This document shows positions 46,161 through 58,800 of a stretch of 64,000 nt of DNA, piece by piece. A program made the position numbers and the translations under genes. Under the pieces are notes generated by a model. That model was not told the origin of the DNA. It saw only the letters and a list, made by a program, of their open reading frames with translations, and searched no databases. Origin of the DNA: Manduca sexta (taxonomy: Eukaryota > Arthropoda > Insecta > Lepidoptera > Sphingidae); assembly GCF_014839805.1 (NCBI RefSeq), contig NC_051138.1, positions 5,454,983 through 5,518,982 of the forward strand, written 5' to 3'. Numbering within the stretch: position 1 is the stretch's first letter; each line of letters opens with the position of its first letter.

Positions 46161-48830
46161 GGTATACCGCCATTCAGGGATTCTTCGTCAGAAATCTAAG
46201 ATGTTATTGACAACTATTTTAATTTATTTAAATATTTTAATTTATGAATAATTAACATTGATATGCAAATGAAAAGTTTATTACTTTAATATTCATTTTT
46301 TTCTTACATGTAGAACTTGACGTGTGTACATGACCTTCGTATTAATTTAGACTATTGATGTGTGCCAAAATCGCCTAGGCGCTTTATGCTTGACGAGCTT
46401 GGCTGCAGCTCCACCCGCGTGATATAGTTTTTTTGGGATAAAGTTTTCCGCTATAAAAGTCACGCTATATATTTTCCCGGGATAGAAACTTTAACCGTTT
46501 ACTGAGCGCACGCAACGGAAGCCTTTAAGAGGAATCAATTTTCCTCGTTTTTGCAACATTTTTCACTACTCCTCCGCTCCTATTGATCATAGCGTGATGA
46601 TATATGGCCTATAGCAGGGGTGGCCAACTTGGTAAGATCCAGGATCTACTTTTCACTGATGATACGCTGTGCGATCTACCAAGCTACATACATCTTGAAA
46701 TCTTAAATGAAACAACACAGTTCAGTACACAAATTATTATTATTTTGATTAAAAAGTGATACAAGACGATGCGTGCAGCAGTTAGTGATTAGGTATGTTG
46801 CGCGGTCTGTTCTACGTATTTATATTTTTGCCTTGCCACGATCGACTGGACTTGTTGTCGCGATCGACCGGTTGGCCACCCCTGGCCTATAGTCTTCCTC
46901 GACATGTGGGCTATCGAACACAAAAATATTTTTTCAGTTCGAACCGGTAGTTTCTGAGATTAGCGCAAACAAACAACTCTTCAGCTTTATATAATAGTGT
47001 AGATTTGCTAATGTACACTGAAGAACATCTGCATTTTACTATAATTTATGATAAAACTATAACTTTGCTCGTTTCACCTGCATTTAAAATTAGCTATAAT
47101 AAAGTAAGTAATTTTACGCAATAAAAATTAGCCTATATTTAATTCCGATTTACCGGCTATTTCCAAAGGCACGCTTTTTCATTCAAATATTTGCTGCAGT
47201 TATGGTGTTTTCTTTAGATGAACGCCAAAAATTTTATTTATGACAATTATAAGGTGAGTAAAATAAGATCTGTCTGTAAATGAAGATGTCTATATATCTA
47301 TCAATTTCATTATATAATTTCATTATGTTAATGTCTTATAGTTTTAACAGGTTTAATATTATTTGTTTCTTACGGAACAGTAAGTATATACTTGTATGTG
47401 TAAGAAATGAATGTGGTAAAACGTGATACATTAAAGGAAGTCACATAATAGTTCCTGTGATACTTTATTTTAATTATCTACATAATATTACGTAGTTGTT
47501 AGTACTACATATATAGTTAGTTACACTATTTTATAACTTAAGAATGGCTGGATCGATTTGTTGATTTTTTATTGGTCTGATTTGTTTCTGTCCGGAATAC
47601 CAGAATAACTATGTAATATCAGTAAAAATTCTCATTCCTTTAAAACCCAAACAAATTTTTGGTACTAGTTTTCATTATAATTATTAGGGTTTCTGCTTGA
47701 CAATTCTCGAGAAAAGCAGCTTGAGGTGCTCTTTGCAATAAAACGGCGCGATAACGGTATTTTTAGAAGCTATCTATTCGAAATTCATAAAACATACAGA
47801 AAAAAATACATATTTCTACATACGTTAACTTTGGTAGTTTTAAATTTTGTATAATGTGCACATTGTATTATTAATTTCACCAACAAAATGCCACTAAAAT
47901 TGTTGATTCTTTCCATCTTCTTCTAGAGTACATATAATTATTTAAATTTGAAACCAATTCTACCAAAAAGATAATTTAATAAGGAATATTTTGGTAGTTA
48001 AAACCAAAATTCCCAAAAGAATATGCTACTAGATTGATGCTATAGGATTGCTATCGGGGCAAGACAAATAAATGGACATGTAATAATATGAAAACAATGT
48101 TTAAATTTAATTAGGTATCGACTTGCAGAAAAAAAAAACACAAACAAACAAACAACAAATATAATTGAAATCCTTTCATTGGTTGTGGTTTGGATACATA
48201 TTTGTAACAAATAGGTATCCAAACATATTTCTTACTTTTCCCATAAAGTATAGTATAAGGAAGATCGCTAAGAGTTTTTCAAACTTCATTTTAAGGACGT
48301 ATTTAAATTGGATGTCGTTTCATCATCATAATATGATCATCCATAAGATTTGTAGCATCACAGCTGCGCAACTAACTGCGTAGGTGCCCGATGGTCTAAT
48401 ATACTAATTATTTAAATTGAATATTAACAATTAATGATGTTAGGCAGCATTTAAAAATTTTCGACGCTTCGAGAAATCTCGAAAAATCAGAAACGTTATT
48501 GCTTGAGTTATTTCATAGTTTTTCGGTTTATTATTTTGTTTTAGAAATCTCAATGTTATAAATTATACTGCAATTTTTTAAATGAGAAGAACAGGTTTCC
48601 AACCGACTTAAATAAATAAGTTTTCCAATTGTCTTAATTTTTTTTTATTGTGTTAGAATATATTTTTGATTTATTCAAATATAATACCTATGTGGAGTGC
48701 TGTAAGGTTGTTTTTTTCGAAACCTTATTATTCCAATTAATACATTTTTGTTCCTGTACCACCGACCTGGTTCAGTGAGCTCCGCGCATAATAATACTAT
48801 TATATTTAATTAAAGTAATTGGTCATTAAA
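46161..48830. other. Upstream region of gene C, repeats only
   Basis: To about 47640 it aligns in parts with the region upstream of gene B. The common 'cgggat/aaagt' repeat lies around 46390-47000 and is split by a small hAT MITE. From 47640 to 48830 I see no gene. Confidence 0.55.
46615..46884. mobile_element. 270-bp non-autonomous hAT element
   Basis: The ends CAGGGGTGGCCAAC and GTTGGCCACCCCTG are flanked by GCCTATAG on both sides (46607-46614 and 46885-46892). It has no coding capacity. Confidence 0.93.
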
Positions 48831-48834
48831 TATA

Positions 48835-50220
48835 ACACCGGTCAACAAGATTTTTGAGTCTGGCTCCTGAATGTGAAATTTTCGTTTCTCCTATGTTACA
48901 AATAAATAAAAAAATAACTGTTCCGATCAAAGTTTGCTTTTGTAGAAACTAGAGCAATTTTACTGAGTTTTAAAAAACAAATACAAATTTTTATACTTTC
49001 TCTGTAATTTTATTTAAATTTACGATAAAAAAAGTTTTTATTGAACATCAAAGTTTTTTTTTATACAAGAATTATGACTAATAATAGCAAACAAATAGAA
49101 AGTAACAAAAAATCATGTTCAAAAATGATTTTTTTTTAGGTGATCTTTTATGTTTGTGTGCGTATTAATCCTAATGTAATCTCCCATCATACTCTCGTTG
49201 TACTGCCCTTGGTAATGTCGTTCAAAGTCCATCACATCTTGGTAAAAACGTTCTTCCTGCTCCTCTGAATAGGCACCCATATTATCTTTAAATTTGTCCA
49301 GGTGAGCATGTAGTATATGGAGTTTATGGGACATTCTGCAGCCCATCAATTTAAAACTTTCAAACATAGTTTCAATGAACTTTTCATAATTGTCGACTCT
49401 GTGATTTCCAAAAAAACAATTGACTACTGCTTTCAGACGCTTCCAGGATTATTTTTCGTGAATAATAACGAATTTTGTGAAATCACGCTGCTTAGTATTT
49501 GTTTTATTTGTGGTCCAACGAAAATACCAGTTTTAACTTTAGCTTCAGATAATTTGGGAAAAAATCTCTTTAAATATTCAATAGCTAAAGAATTATAATC
49601 TAGAGCTTACACAATTTGCTTCATTAGCCCTAACTTTATATGTAACGGTAGCATCAATATTTATTTAGGCTCTACTATTGGTTTCACTTTCACATTATAT
49701 TTTCCAATTTGAAATTAACACAAGCACCGTGAGGCACCCATTTCTTATCTTGATTCCGTATTTTGAGGTTATAATAAGCGTCATAGGCTTCGCAATGCTT
49801 CAAAATCGTTGCCAAAGCAAATTTTTTGCTTCTTAGTTTAATAAATTCACCGCAAATAAAACAGAATTAATCAACATCCTGTTTACACTTTCTTGGTGCC
49901 ATTTTCTAACCAAGTACGACATAAAAGTCGGTTGTTACAACTCAAATATACTTTTTTTTAAATAGTAATAGACTAGTAAACACTCACTACTGCTGTTCAG
50001 ACATAATTCACAATTTGCAATTAAAATGATCAAAATGCTACCGCCTATTGCTCATAAGAATCAATTAAAATCTTCAAAACGTACTTATCAAAATAAATCA
50101 GACAAAAGCAAACTTTAAGAGTCAAAAATGGATATCCGAGTGTTTTTCGATGTTTGGAATCAGAATTCAAGCATTAGAACAGAAACACAAAAAAAAAAAA
50201 TTTTTTTTGTCGACCTGTGT
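48835..50220. mobile_element. DNA element with 14-bp inverted ends carrying an unknown protein
   Basis: The left end ACACCGGTCAACAA and the right end TTGTCGACCTGTGT are inverted with two mismatches. The element has no clear target duplication. Its only coding material is the decayed minus-strand gene at 49119-49902. No known transposase motif is seen. Confidence 0.55.
49119..49902 (-). pseudogene. Decayed member of an arthropod multicopy protein family
   Basis: From the ATG at 49902 it reads MAPRKCKQDVD, a stop, FCFICGEFIKLRSKKFALA and IRNQDKKWVPHGACVNFKLE. A middle part full of stops follows. The best-preserved end is ESFKLMGCRMSHKLHILHAH, MGAYSEEQEERFYQDVMDFE and YQGQYNESMMGDY. Such proteins occur in many copies in insect genomes and have a Cys-rich N-terminus (KCK...FC.ICGEF) and this SEEQ.ER...D..YQG C-terminus. 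I know no proven function. The placement inside an element with inverted ends suggests it is transposon-encoded. A sister fragment is at 10900-11215. Confidence 0.7.
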
Positions 50221-53166
50221 AATCTAATAATAGTCCAAGAATAGCAATAATTATTGAATAATCATAATAATCGTCTTAATTTAATTTAATAAAATAAATC
50301 ATATTAGTTTTGTTGAAAAGCCACGTTTTGATAAAACTTTTTGATAAAATTCACATGAGCCCCAGTAAATCTCTGATATTATTTCGAGTAATTTCGATGT
50401 TAGCAACCCCACAGCTTGAAGTATATAATAATTATGATACATTTTATATAGTCAATATCAAAATATTTTATAGGTTTCGTAGCATCATAGCATTTTATGT
50501 CAAGGTTTTATAGTATACCTTTTGTCGCTAGTAGCTATAACACTCAAAGAACTTATTGTTACAAAAATGACAAAGTATCTGATTGCAAAAACAAGGTATG
50601 GATAAAGAATAAATAACAAATAAAAAGTACCCCTGTGAATACAAGAGTATAAGTAAGGTAAAATAAAGTGTGGTTGATATTTAGTGAGATCACCTAGAAC
50701 GATATTTAAAATTACAGCAAAAAGTCAGACTGATAAATTAATATTTAAAATAAAAATGGAGAAGTGTGGTTATGTTGATTTGTGACGTGAGTAAAAGTAG
50801 AAACCGCTCAACAGACTTCGATGCTATTTGGCACACGAATAGATCATATCCTGGAATAACATATAGAGTACTTTTATCCTTGTAATTTGCTCCCGTGGGC
50901 AATATTTGCTTCATTGGCGTTGTACATATAGAGAAACCGCATGCAATATCAATTTTTTCAATACATATAAAAATATTCTAATGTTATAATTGTTTTTCAT
51001 CGAATACAAAGACACAGATGTAATTTAGATTTGGATTTTTTTACGTGTGAATTCTATTAACGTAATTAAACTAATTAGTCCATTATTTAACTAAATTAAG
51101 TACTTATTCACATTGCTTAATAATCTGAATATTGTTATTTTAAATTTAAAGTTTGCATTTAATGAATATAATGTGTATAGGAAGTCCTACATAATACCTA
51201 TAGAATATTTTAATAGCGTATCTGGTGCATCCATTTGCATAGTATATTCGTATTATAAATTCTAGAGCAGTGATTAAATATGGTCAAGAACCTCTATGTA
51301 GTTCTTTGAAATATCTGGAGACTTGTCCACCTCTGCCTTCTTAGGAATTATTTTTACTATCGGACCCGGGATTCAACAACGGGGGAAACCTGCGAATGGG
51401 ACTAGAATATTCCGGCGTAACGACTGCAGGGCCCTAAAGGAATGTTGGGAGGGGAAATCTGGAGAAGGAATTATTGAAAATAATTTTCCTCGCTTTTTTT
51501 TTGAAAAGCGGTCATGGATCACCGAGGGTGCCAGCGAACGGTACGCTGGCGACCCACGGCTATTGGGTCTCAGGGCCTGGGAGGAAGAAGGGATGGGATA
51601 GAGTGAAGGAAGAGAAGAGGAAGCAGAAGGGACCCTCTAGCTAGAAGAGGGGAGAAGGAGGGGAAATGTTCGCGAACCCTTATAGGCCTCAATGTGTATT
51701 TACAACCATGAGGTATAGACACTGAACTGTGCGCCTAGGGTCGCCTAAATGTCTACATAGCCACGATTATTTTACATTTGCAGTAACATGTATGTAATAT
51801 AGTAGTAACACGTATGTCTTTGCGTAGGTTAAAATATTCTTGATAACTGTGTAACTGATAACTGTCTTAATGACAACCAATATAATAACACAAACGTACT
51901 CTTATCGCATACGACGAAGATAATGAAAGAATCGAAAATTAAACAATTGAAATAAGTTGTTACAATGTCTAAATTTAATGAAATAAGTTAGATCACTTAA
52001 GTGCAAAATTTGAAGAATAAAAATGTTTTATTACACACTATCTAGCTTAATTAGCAATTTAAATGACAAATTTTTAATTGTCAATTTTATGGGATCACAG
52101 GAGAAACATCAGCTTTCGAATAAAAAAAGAATTATTAAAATCGTTTCAATTAGTCAAAATTTATGAGGGAACAGACATAAAAAAATGCAGTCGAATTGAG
52201 AACCTCCTCTTTTTTTAAGTTGGTAAAAATAATGCAATAAAGCTTAGTAATTCAGAATACATAGAGGATAAAAAGGCCAGTGATACAGTATTTCGTTGTG
52301 ATTTTCTTTGGAATCATGTTATTCGTTTTAATAATTTTTTTTATTATTTAATTTGTGCAGCTTGGGTACGACTCACTTCCGGGTTGGCCCTTCAATATGG
52401 TTGAGGAAAACGGTGGCTGGCACAGGTGCCATAAAGGTCCTCAACTATGACGTGTGCGTCATAAGTACTTGTGATCGGGTGTTGTTTATGTGGACTGGTA
52501 CGGCCATTTTGCTTATTATTACTAAGTATCAAAGGTTAATATTGGTAAATTTAAAAAAAAATATGTAATTATATCTAAGACGGTTCTGGGAAATTGAAAA
52601 TTTATTATCTATGTTGCGACTACATAAATCTCAGAACAATGACAAGCATAGAAGTAACACTATGACATTTGAGCGTACTCTGTCTTAGACAGCAAGAAAT
52701 TTAATTGTGTTGCGATCCCTTCTGACATCTTATCGATATCGATAGATGCTTTGTCTATCGGCTATGGTAAATTCACAGACCTGCTAAAATAAACACTTTT
52801 CGGTCAGTCAACTACAAACCGTTGCAAATTGCTATTTTAGATAGAGGCTAAAAAAAAGATATCAAAACCCTGATTTGGTATTCAAGTACCAAAACATCAC
52901 TACAACATACCAATATCATTCACACAAAAATGGTTTAGCATTAGGATTATTAAATTTAAAAAATGTCATAAATTTCGGAAGGAATGGAAACCGCTGTAAG
53001 TAACAAACAAGAAATCGGCCGGAATTTCGTCTAGGAGAAAGCCAGTACGCCTTCTGTTCTTAGGGATTAAAAGATACCCAAAAGGTGTGATTTGACAAAA
53101 GCTACTAAAATGAGACAGTAAAATTAAAACACACCGGTATCATTTATGTCACATATGTTTGATAAC
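50221..53166. other. Intergenic, one G-rich repeat, no gene seen
   Basis: Except for 51330-51690, the region is AT-rich. The short ORF at 52353-52568 shows no known pattern. Confidence 0.45.
51330..51690 (+). repeat. G-rich interspersed repeat fragment
   Basis: 'caacgggggaaacctgcgaa', 'ggcgtaacgactgcagggcc' and 'gccagcgaacggtacgctgg' contrast sharply with the AT-rich flanks. They resemble a GC-rich transposon 5' region seen in other Lepidoptera. The 92-codon ORF over it has no domain I recognise. Confidence 0.45.
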
Positions 53167-53736
53167 TTATTTCAATGTTAATAAAACTTTGTCGAAATGC
53201 TTAGAGCAAACACGGTGCTGTTTTTTCCAATGCCAATTGGGACGAGCTATTGAAACGATCCATTTTTGCCTCACAGCATCATCTGTGGGGAATCTGCAAT
53301 GAAACACATTGTATGAAACACACTATGAAAATCAGATAGTTTCCTCGACCCCAGCCTTCGCGCACGGTTTCCAAGTGGCTTTTACCACTACACCACCGTA
53401 TATTGAAAGTAAAAGGCAATTTATGCAAAATAGTAAACTACAATATACTAACATCTATGTTGTCGACAGAATATGCAGCACAACACTATTGACCACGACT
53501 ACGTAAATTGGTAAAAATGAAAAATACTTAATAATGACTGGATCGAATGGCCAACAGCAGATTATAATATGACTACAGCATAATAAAGTATAATTAATAA
53601 CACTTTTTGCACTTATATACAGGGTTTAAGCAAATATATTCGGTTTTTTGTTTACTCACCGATGGAAGCTGATGATTTCAGTTTCATTTTCTTTACGAGA
53701 AGAATGAGATTTACACCCAACAATAACGCAGGCCAT
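53167..53736 (-). pseudogene. THAP-domain gene fragment, better preserved
   Basis: Exon 1 (53736-53660) encodes MACVIVGCKSHSSRKE and NETEIISFH and ends CG|GTGAGT. Exon 2 (53293-53167), after TTGCAG, restores the frame and reads FPTDDAVRQKWIVSIARPNW, HWKKQHRVCSKHF and then DKVLLTLK and a stop. All four zinc ligands (C..., C..., C, H of VCSKHF) and the conserved P and W are present, so the domain itself looks intact. The protein stops eight residues after it, much shorter than any THAP protein I know, and no further exon was found. It may be the N-terminus of a broken P-element-like transposase or a host gene with distant exons. Confidence 0.65.
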
Positions 53737-53739
53737 TGC

Positions 53740-55307
53740 TTGTTCCTAGGGCTATATTTTACTTAAACAGCACTGTGTATTTATTAAAATTAACAACAAA
53801 AATATTACAAAACATGTAGCCACTTTTGAAAAGCACGCGCTGAAGTATAACATAACTAAATTGTGTGGGCGCGTTTGTGACATTGTTTGGGATTGGCAAG
53901 TTGGAACATTTGACATTTTATTTGCTTTTTAATTCGGCATCATAAAGAGGACCAAAGGTAACCATTTGGTTATTTTAAAGTGTACGCAAGCCGACCTTAG
54001 CAACATAATATTTGTCTCGTTCTTTTCAACGGTTTTGGCTTATTTGAAAAAATAGGATAAGTATATGAGGGTAATTTAGATTCCTTCTATGCTTGTTCTT
54101 GTTCTAAGACATAAATTAACTGCTCTAAATGTAACAAAAACTTTTTTCTGTATCATTATCATCATGTTATATTGATTTGATTTTGAAAAGAGCAACACTA
54201 GAGTTCCTTGCCAATTATCTGGTGAGAACGTTTTTCAATGTCATAGCTCAAACTAGGGTGTCAATCTGTTCTCTGGCAGTTTCAGCACTTTTAAGAAAAT
54301 TTTAACGTCATAAACCATTATAATCCAGTTTTTGTTAGTTTTCACTTTATTATTAGCTCGTGTTCAATGAACCGACAGGTTAGTTGGATTTGATATAAAT
54401 AGTTTTAATTTTGAAGTTAACATTTTTAGCTTTATTTAGCTGTAAGTTTACTAATTATTAGGATTTTTAATTGTGACAATTACATTTATTAATTTTAATT
54501 TAATTGCTTTTACTTTAAATATTATTTTGATGATATTTACTAATTTCATATCATCATCATCAGCCGCAAGATGTCCACTGCTGAACATGGACTTCCCCTA
54601 AAAATTTCCAGATCGCCCTATTGGAAGCGGCCCGCGTCCATCGACCCTCTGTGACTTTTATGAGGTCATCTGTCCACCTCGTGGGTGGACGTCCGACGCT
54701 GCCAGTTCGTGGCTCTCACTCCAGAACCTTCTTTAATTTTATATACATTGTTTAAATTTCTTATATACAATTTGCATGCAGTCTTTATTTATAATGACAA
54801 TGACACTAAGCTAGGTTAATCTATAATATTATGTTGATTTCAATTTACTACTATGTATTGGTGTATATTATGTTAGTGAAAAAAAGAACTGCTTCCCGAA
54901 TTGGCGGTGGAGTTAATACTGATCAAAGAGAAATATAATTTATTTAATTTAATTTATATAATTTTGTGATACCAATCGGTTTTTCGATAAATTTGCCATG
55001 AAGATGATAGTTGGATGATTGCATGTTGTATTATAACATTCGTAAAGTGGCTACTCACAAGTATTTAAATATATTTACTTCTAACTTACATTACATTTAT
55101 AATATTTCTAAGTTCTTTAACTATTTACAAATGTTATTACTCGGTCCAGTAGTAATGAGCACGAGCAGTGCACTGGGTGCTTCTAAAATTGATTCCCACT
55201 TCAACCAACATTTAGTCAGAGTCTTTTTAACACTATTTGTCCTAGATTACATCGTCCAAAGCTGATTGACGGCAGATAGAAGCCAATTATAAAAGCAGAG
55301 CCGTTTT
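53740..55307. other. Intergenic, one RTE fragment, no gene seen
   Basis: The only recognisable piece is at 54545-54735. Confidence 0.45.
54545..54735 (-). mobile_element. RTE-type LINE 3' fragment
   Basis: 'catcatcatcatcagccgca', 'agatgtccactgctgaacat' and 'ggtcatctgtccacctcgtg' match, as I remember it, the reversed C-terminal coding end and ATG/CAT tail of lepidopteran RTE elements. It is too short to carry RT. Confidence 0.6.
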
Positions 55308-55535
55308 TTTTTGAACGGGCACGGCAAAGTTACCCCACTGCACCTGATGGTAAGTGGAGTGGGTCCAATAGAATGTCGACTGACGAGAGATGATTACCCC
55401 TTGACTGCCAATTATGCCGCCCTGTTGGATCCAGATATACACAGGCTGATCCCGTTAGGCGACAAACGTACGTGGGCGACTATGGTGGGTTTTAACACCT
55501 TGGGTACGGTGGTCGCTGTCTGGGCGGATATATAT
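55308..55535 (+). repeat. Lepidopteran interspersed repeat
   Basis: The words 'ggcaaagttaccccactgca', 'cctgatggtaagtggagtgg' and 'gacaaacgtacgtgggcgac' recall a widespread short repeat. The 84-codon ORF over it is not credible as a gene. Confidence 0.4.
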
Positions 55536-55782
55536 TTTAGTATATGGTCAAAAAGTAAAATGTAACAGAATTATATCATTCAATGCTATGTGAATTCTGA
55601 TTTTCACAAACATTACAAATGTTAGTGGTAGGATATATTTATCCGCTTGTATAGTACTCACCGTATAGACAGTAAAACCCGTCAATATAATGATTTATTA
55701 CTAAATCATTATTTCATCGATTTAATAGCTTAGAAACTAGAAAATAATATTAAATAATAGATCAAATCAGCAATAAAAGTGT

Positions 55783-55788
55783 TTTATT
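55783..55788 (-). terminator. Poly(A) signal of gene D
   Basis: AATAAA on the minus strand lies 21 bases past the TAA of methyltransferase D. Confidence 0.65.
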
Positions 55789-55808
55789 ACGAAGTCTCGT
55801 ATAATTGT

Positions 55809-58800
55809 TTACTTAGTACAATGTATTACCATTAGGTTATAACGAGTCTTCACCCCCTTCTCATCCACAAGGTGCATATCTTTCTTTATTTGAACGCTCT
55901 CTTCTAAAAATTCTGACCAAATATCTTTTGGTATGTCGAAGGAGTTTATCGCTGTTAAAATATCTGTAAGAAAAACTTTTGTTATTAAATCGTTATGAGG
56001 AGGTAAACTGTCATAGGGGTTAGGTTCAGTTAGTCCATAGGTGGCCACCTACTAGCTGCGAATTCATTTATCAGAACATGGCCATTGCAGTAAAAATATT
56101 AATATCTATTAATACCTATATAATCTATACACCCGTTTATCTATGAAGAAATAAGCAGAGTGCAAACGTTGCTCCAACTTTTCGTTGTATGTATTTTGTT
56201 ATGTGGTAGGAAGCAAGCCAATCATTATTTATAAAAATCTATTATCACATTATCCGACCCAGCGATCGAATCCGAAACCTCAGCACAGAAGTCATACAAC
56301 TACGCCATTGAGCGTAAAGTGAAGATGTTTATCAAATTGAACACTTAGGCATCAATACGGTTGAATTTGAGATACTGAAGGACAAGGTCAGCATTCTGGT
56401 AGATCAGTCGCCTAGCAAAGCCTAACGCCTGCCCATACACAGTAGCAACTTCACCCAGAACCATGAATTATAGGTATAAGGCGTTGTACAATAATTCCGT
56501 ACCTCTATAAACTTCAATTGACTCGTAATGGTATATTCTTTGTTTACATCTCACGTCTAGAACGTTGAATCCAATATTTTTTAGCATGTTTGCTACATGC
56601 ACATCTGGATCCTGCACAAAATATAGATACATTAGGTTTGTCACTGAAGTTAAATAGATAAAAATACCTATTTTATTTGTTACTGACCTGAAAATCATAA
56701 TACGGCGACGGGAATTTGTCGAAGTTAGGCATCCATGGTGCCCACTTTTTTGATTTTGCTAGCATTTCAATAGTTAAATAAACATCGGAGAATAATAGAA
56801 ATGTTGCAAAGAACTCTCCATTCTTCTGTAATGCATTGTATATATTCGTGAAAGCTTTTCTGTAAAAGAATATTTTATCAGTAACTCAAATAAAACCAGT
56901 ATCATATCATAATATGTATCTACATTTTATACTCATTAAGATAATATTTATTATTTAGTAAATAATTTAATTACTGACATTTGAGTAAGAGTTCTGATAC
57001 TAATATACAGGATTATTTTTACATTGTGTTTTTAAATAAAACCACGTATTCGCCTTTACCGTTTCTACATTGTGACAAAAATAATCCATGAATAAAAAAA
57101 ATGTTTGCCAAAAATCCCGGTTTTAGTTTTCAGGATTTTTGTTAATTCCGTATTTTACTATATGGTGTATGTAAGTGTATGTCTGACTGAAACTATGATG
57201 TTGCCTCTCCGATAAATTTTCTTCGCGTAATGGAATTAGCGCAAAATTTTAATAATTTTTTTATCAATATTTCTTTTGTTAGAAAATACTTTTTTTATTT
57301 TACATCTATAGTTAGAATTACAAATGGCAAATTGTTATTATAAAGATAACAAATATCTGGTTTAATTTATTAACGCAATGTCAAAATGACCCTGTATGAA
57401 GTTTTCCTCAATTATACCAAGGTAACTTATTGTATAATGATGTCACATTGGCTATCTTGTGACCCATTAACAGTGCATACTAACTGGTGATCATCAACCC
57501 AGTGAAATAGGTAGAACGAGAACACGTGGTCGAAACTCTCCTTCATGTCATCTGGTAAGGTTCCCTCGATGTCCAGTTCGACAAATTTGATTTTTTTATT
57601 CCCGTAGTTATCGTTTGCAAATTTAACAGTTTTCGGGTTAATGTCGGCTCCAACGAGAACTTCGTAGTCACTGGGCAGGAATGTAGATAGTATTGTAGTA
57701 ACACTGCCGTCGCCACTTCCAAGGTCAAGAACCCTTGCCTTTTTTTTGTACCAATTGAATCTCGGAGAATATTCTTGAAGACATAATTGGGCATCATTCC
57801 TTGTAATTGCATTTGCCTTATTATATAATTTAATATCATCACTCATATTCATACTGAAATAGAAAAATAATAATAGAAGATATAATATTCAACAAACCGA
57901 AGATTTTGTGGTTTTTAACATGCTTTATATTTGAGACCGAGGATTGATCTTATGTAATATAATATACTTATTATAATTATAATTGTTGTAATTGATATTT
58001 TGGAAAAGGAATGGGGTGAAAAGGGGAAAACTAATATACGGAGCGGATTGTATCTGCTTCCATATTGAAATTATGATCCAAAAGGTTTTCCCGATATATA
58101 TATCCCTAAAACACTGTACGAAACTAGCACCATCTGTTCAAAAAATTAGGATTAAAAATTCAATTATTTCTTGTGGGATCAAATTACCGGGATAAAAAGA
58201 GGCCTATGTGTCAATCCTGGACACTATCTACCCGTGTGCCAAATTTCAATCCGTTTAGTCAGTTTTGCGTTTAATTGTAGCAGCCAATATTTTATCATAT
58301 ACAAATTCACCGAAATAGTATCAAGATTGCATTTATTTAATTAAAAAAAAAAAACGAAATGAATTTCTATCAAATAAATTTTCTAAAAGTATGTCGTAAA
58401 TTATGGAAATTTTCATACATTATGTACTCCCTCTCAAGAGTGGGGTAGGTTTGGGTATTCTCCTTTGGTTATGTAAGAAAATAAAATGATTTCTGCTAGA
58501 AGAGGAAATCAAAGTCTTTTAATTATTTTTTTTATTCATTGCCTACATTTTTTTTATTTAAAAATATATTACCTAAACTCCTAACCGCACTTTTGGTGCC
58601 CACCGCGCAGTCTCCGAGCCGCAGATAGATATCACGACGAATTGAGCAGCATAATTTTTAATTATATATAACTAAGCAACATGTTGCAAAATACGTAAGC
58701 AGGTATATTTCCAGCACCTGTTTCCTTACATACCACCGTCTCTCCATGCATGTAGGTGAATGCAATAAGTTACGTGAGGTGTTCCTACCTGCGTATGCGC

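Noticed and set aside
51323..51601. 92-residue ORF in G-rich DNA
   Set aside because: There is no domain, and the sequence looks like a known type of interspersed repeat.
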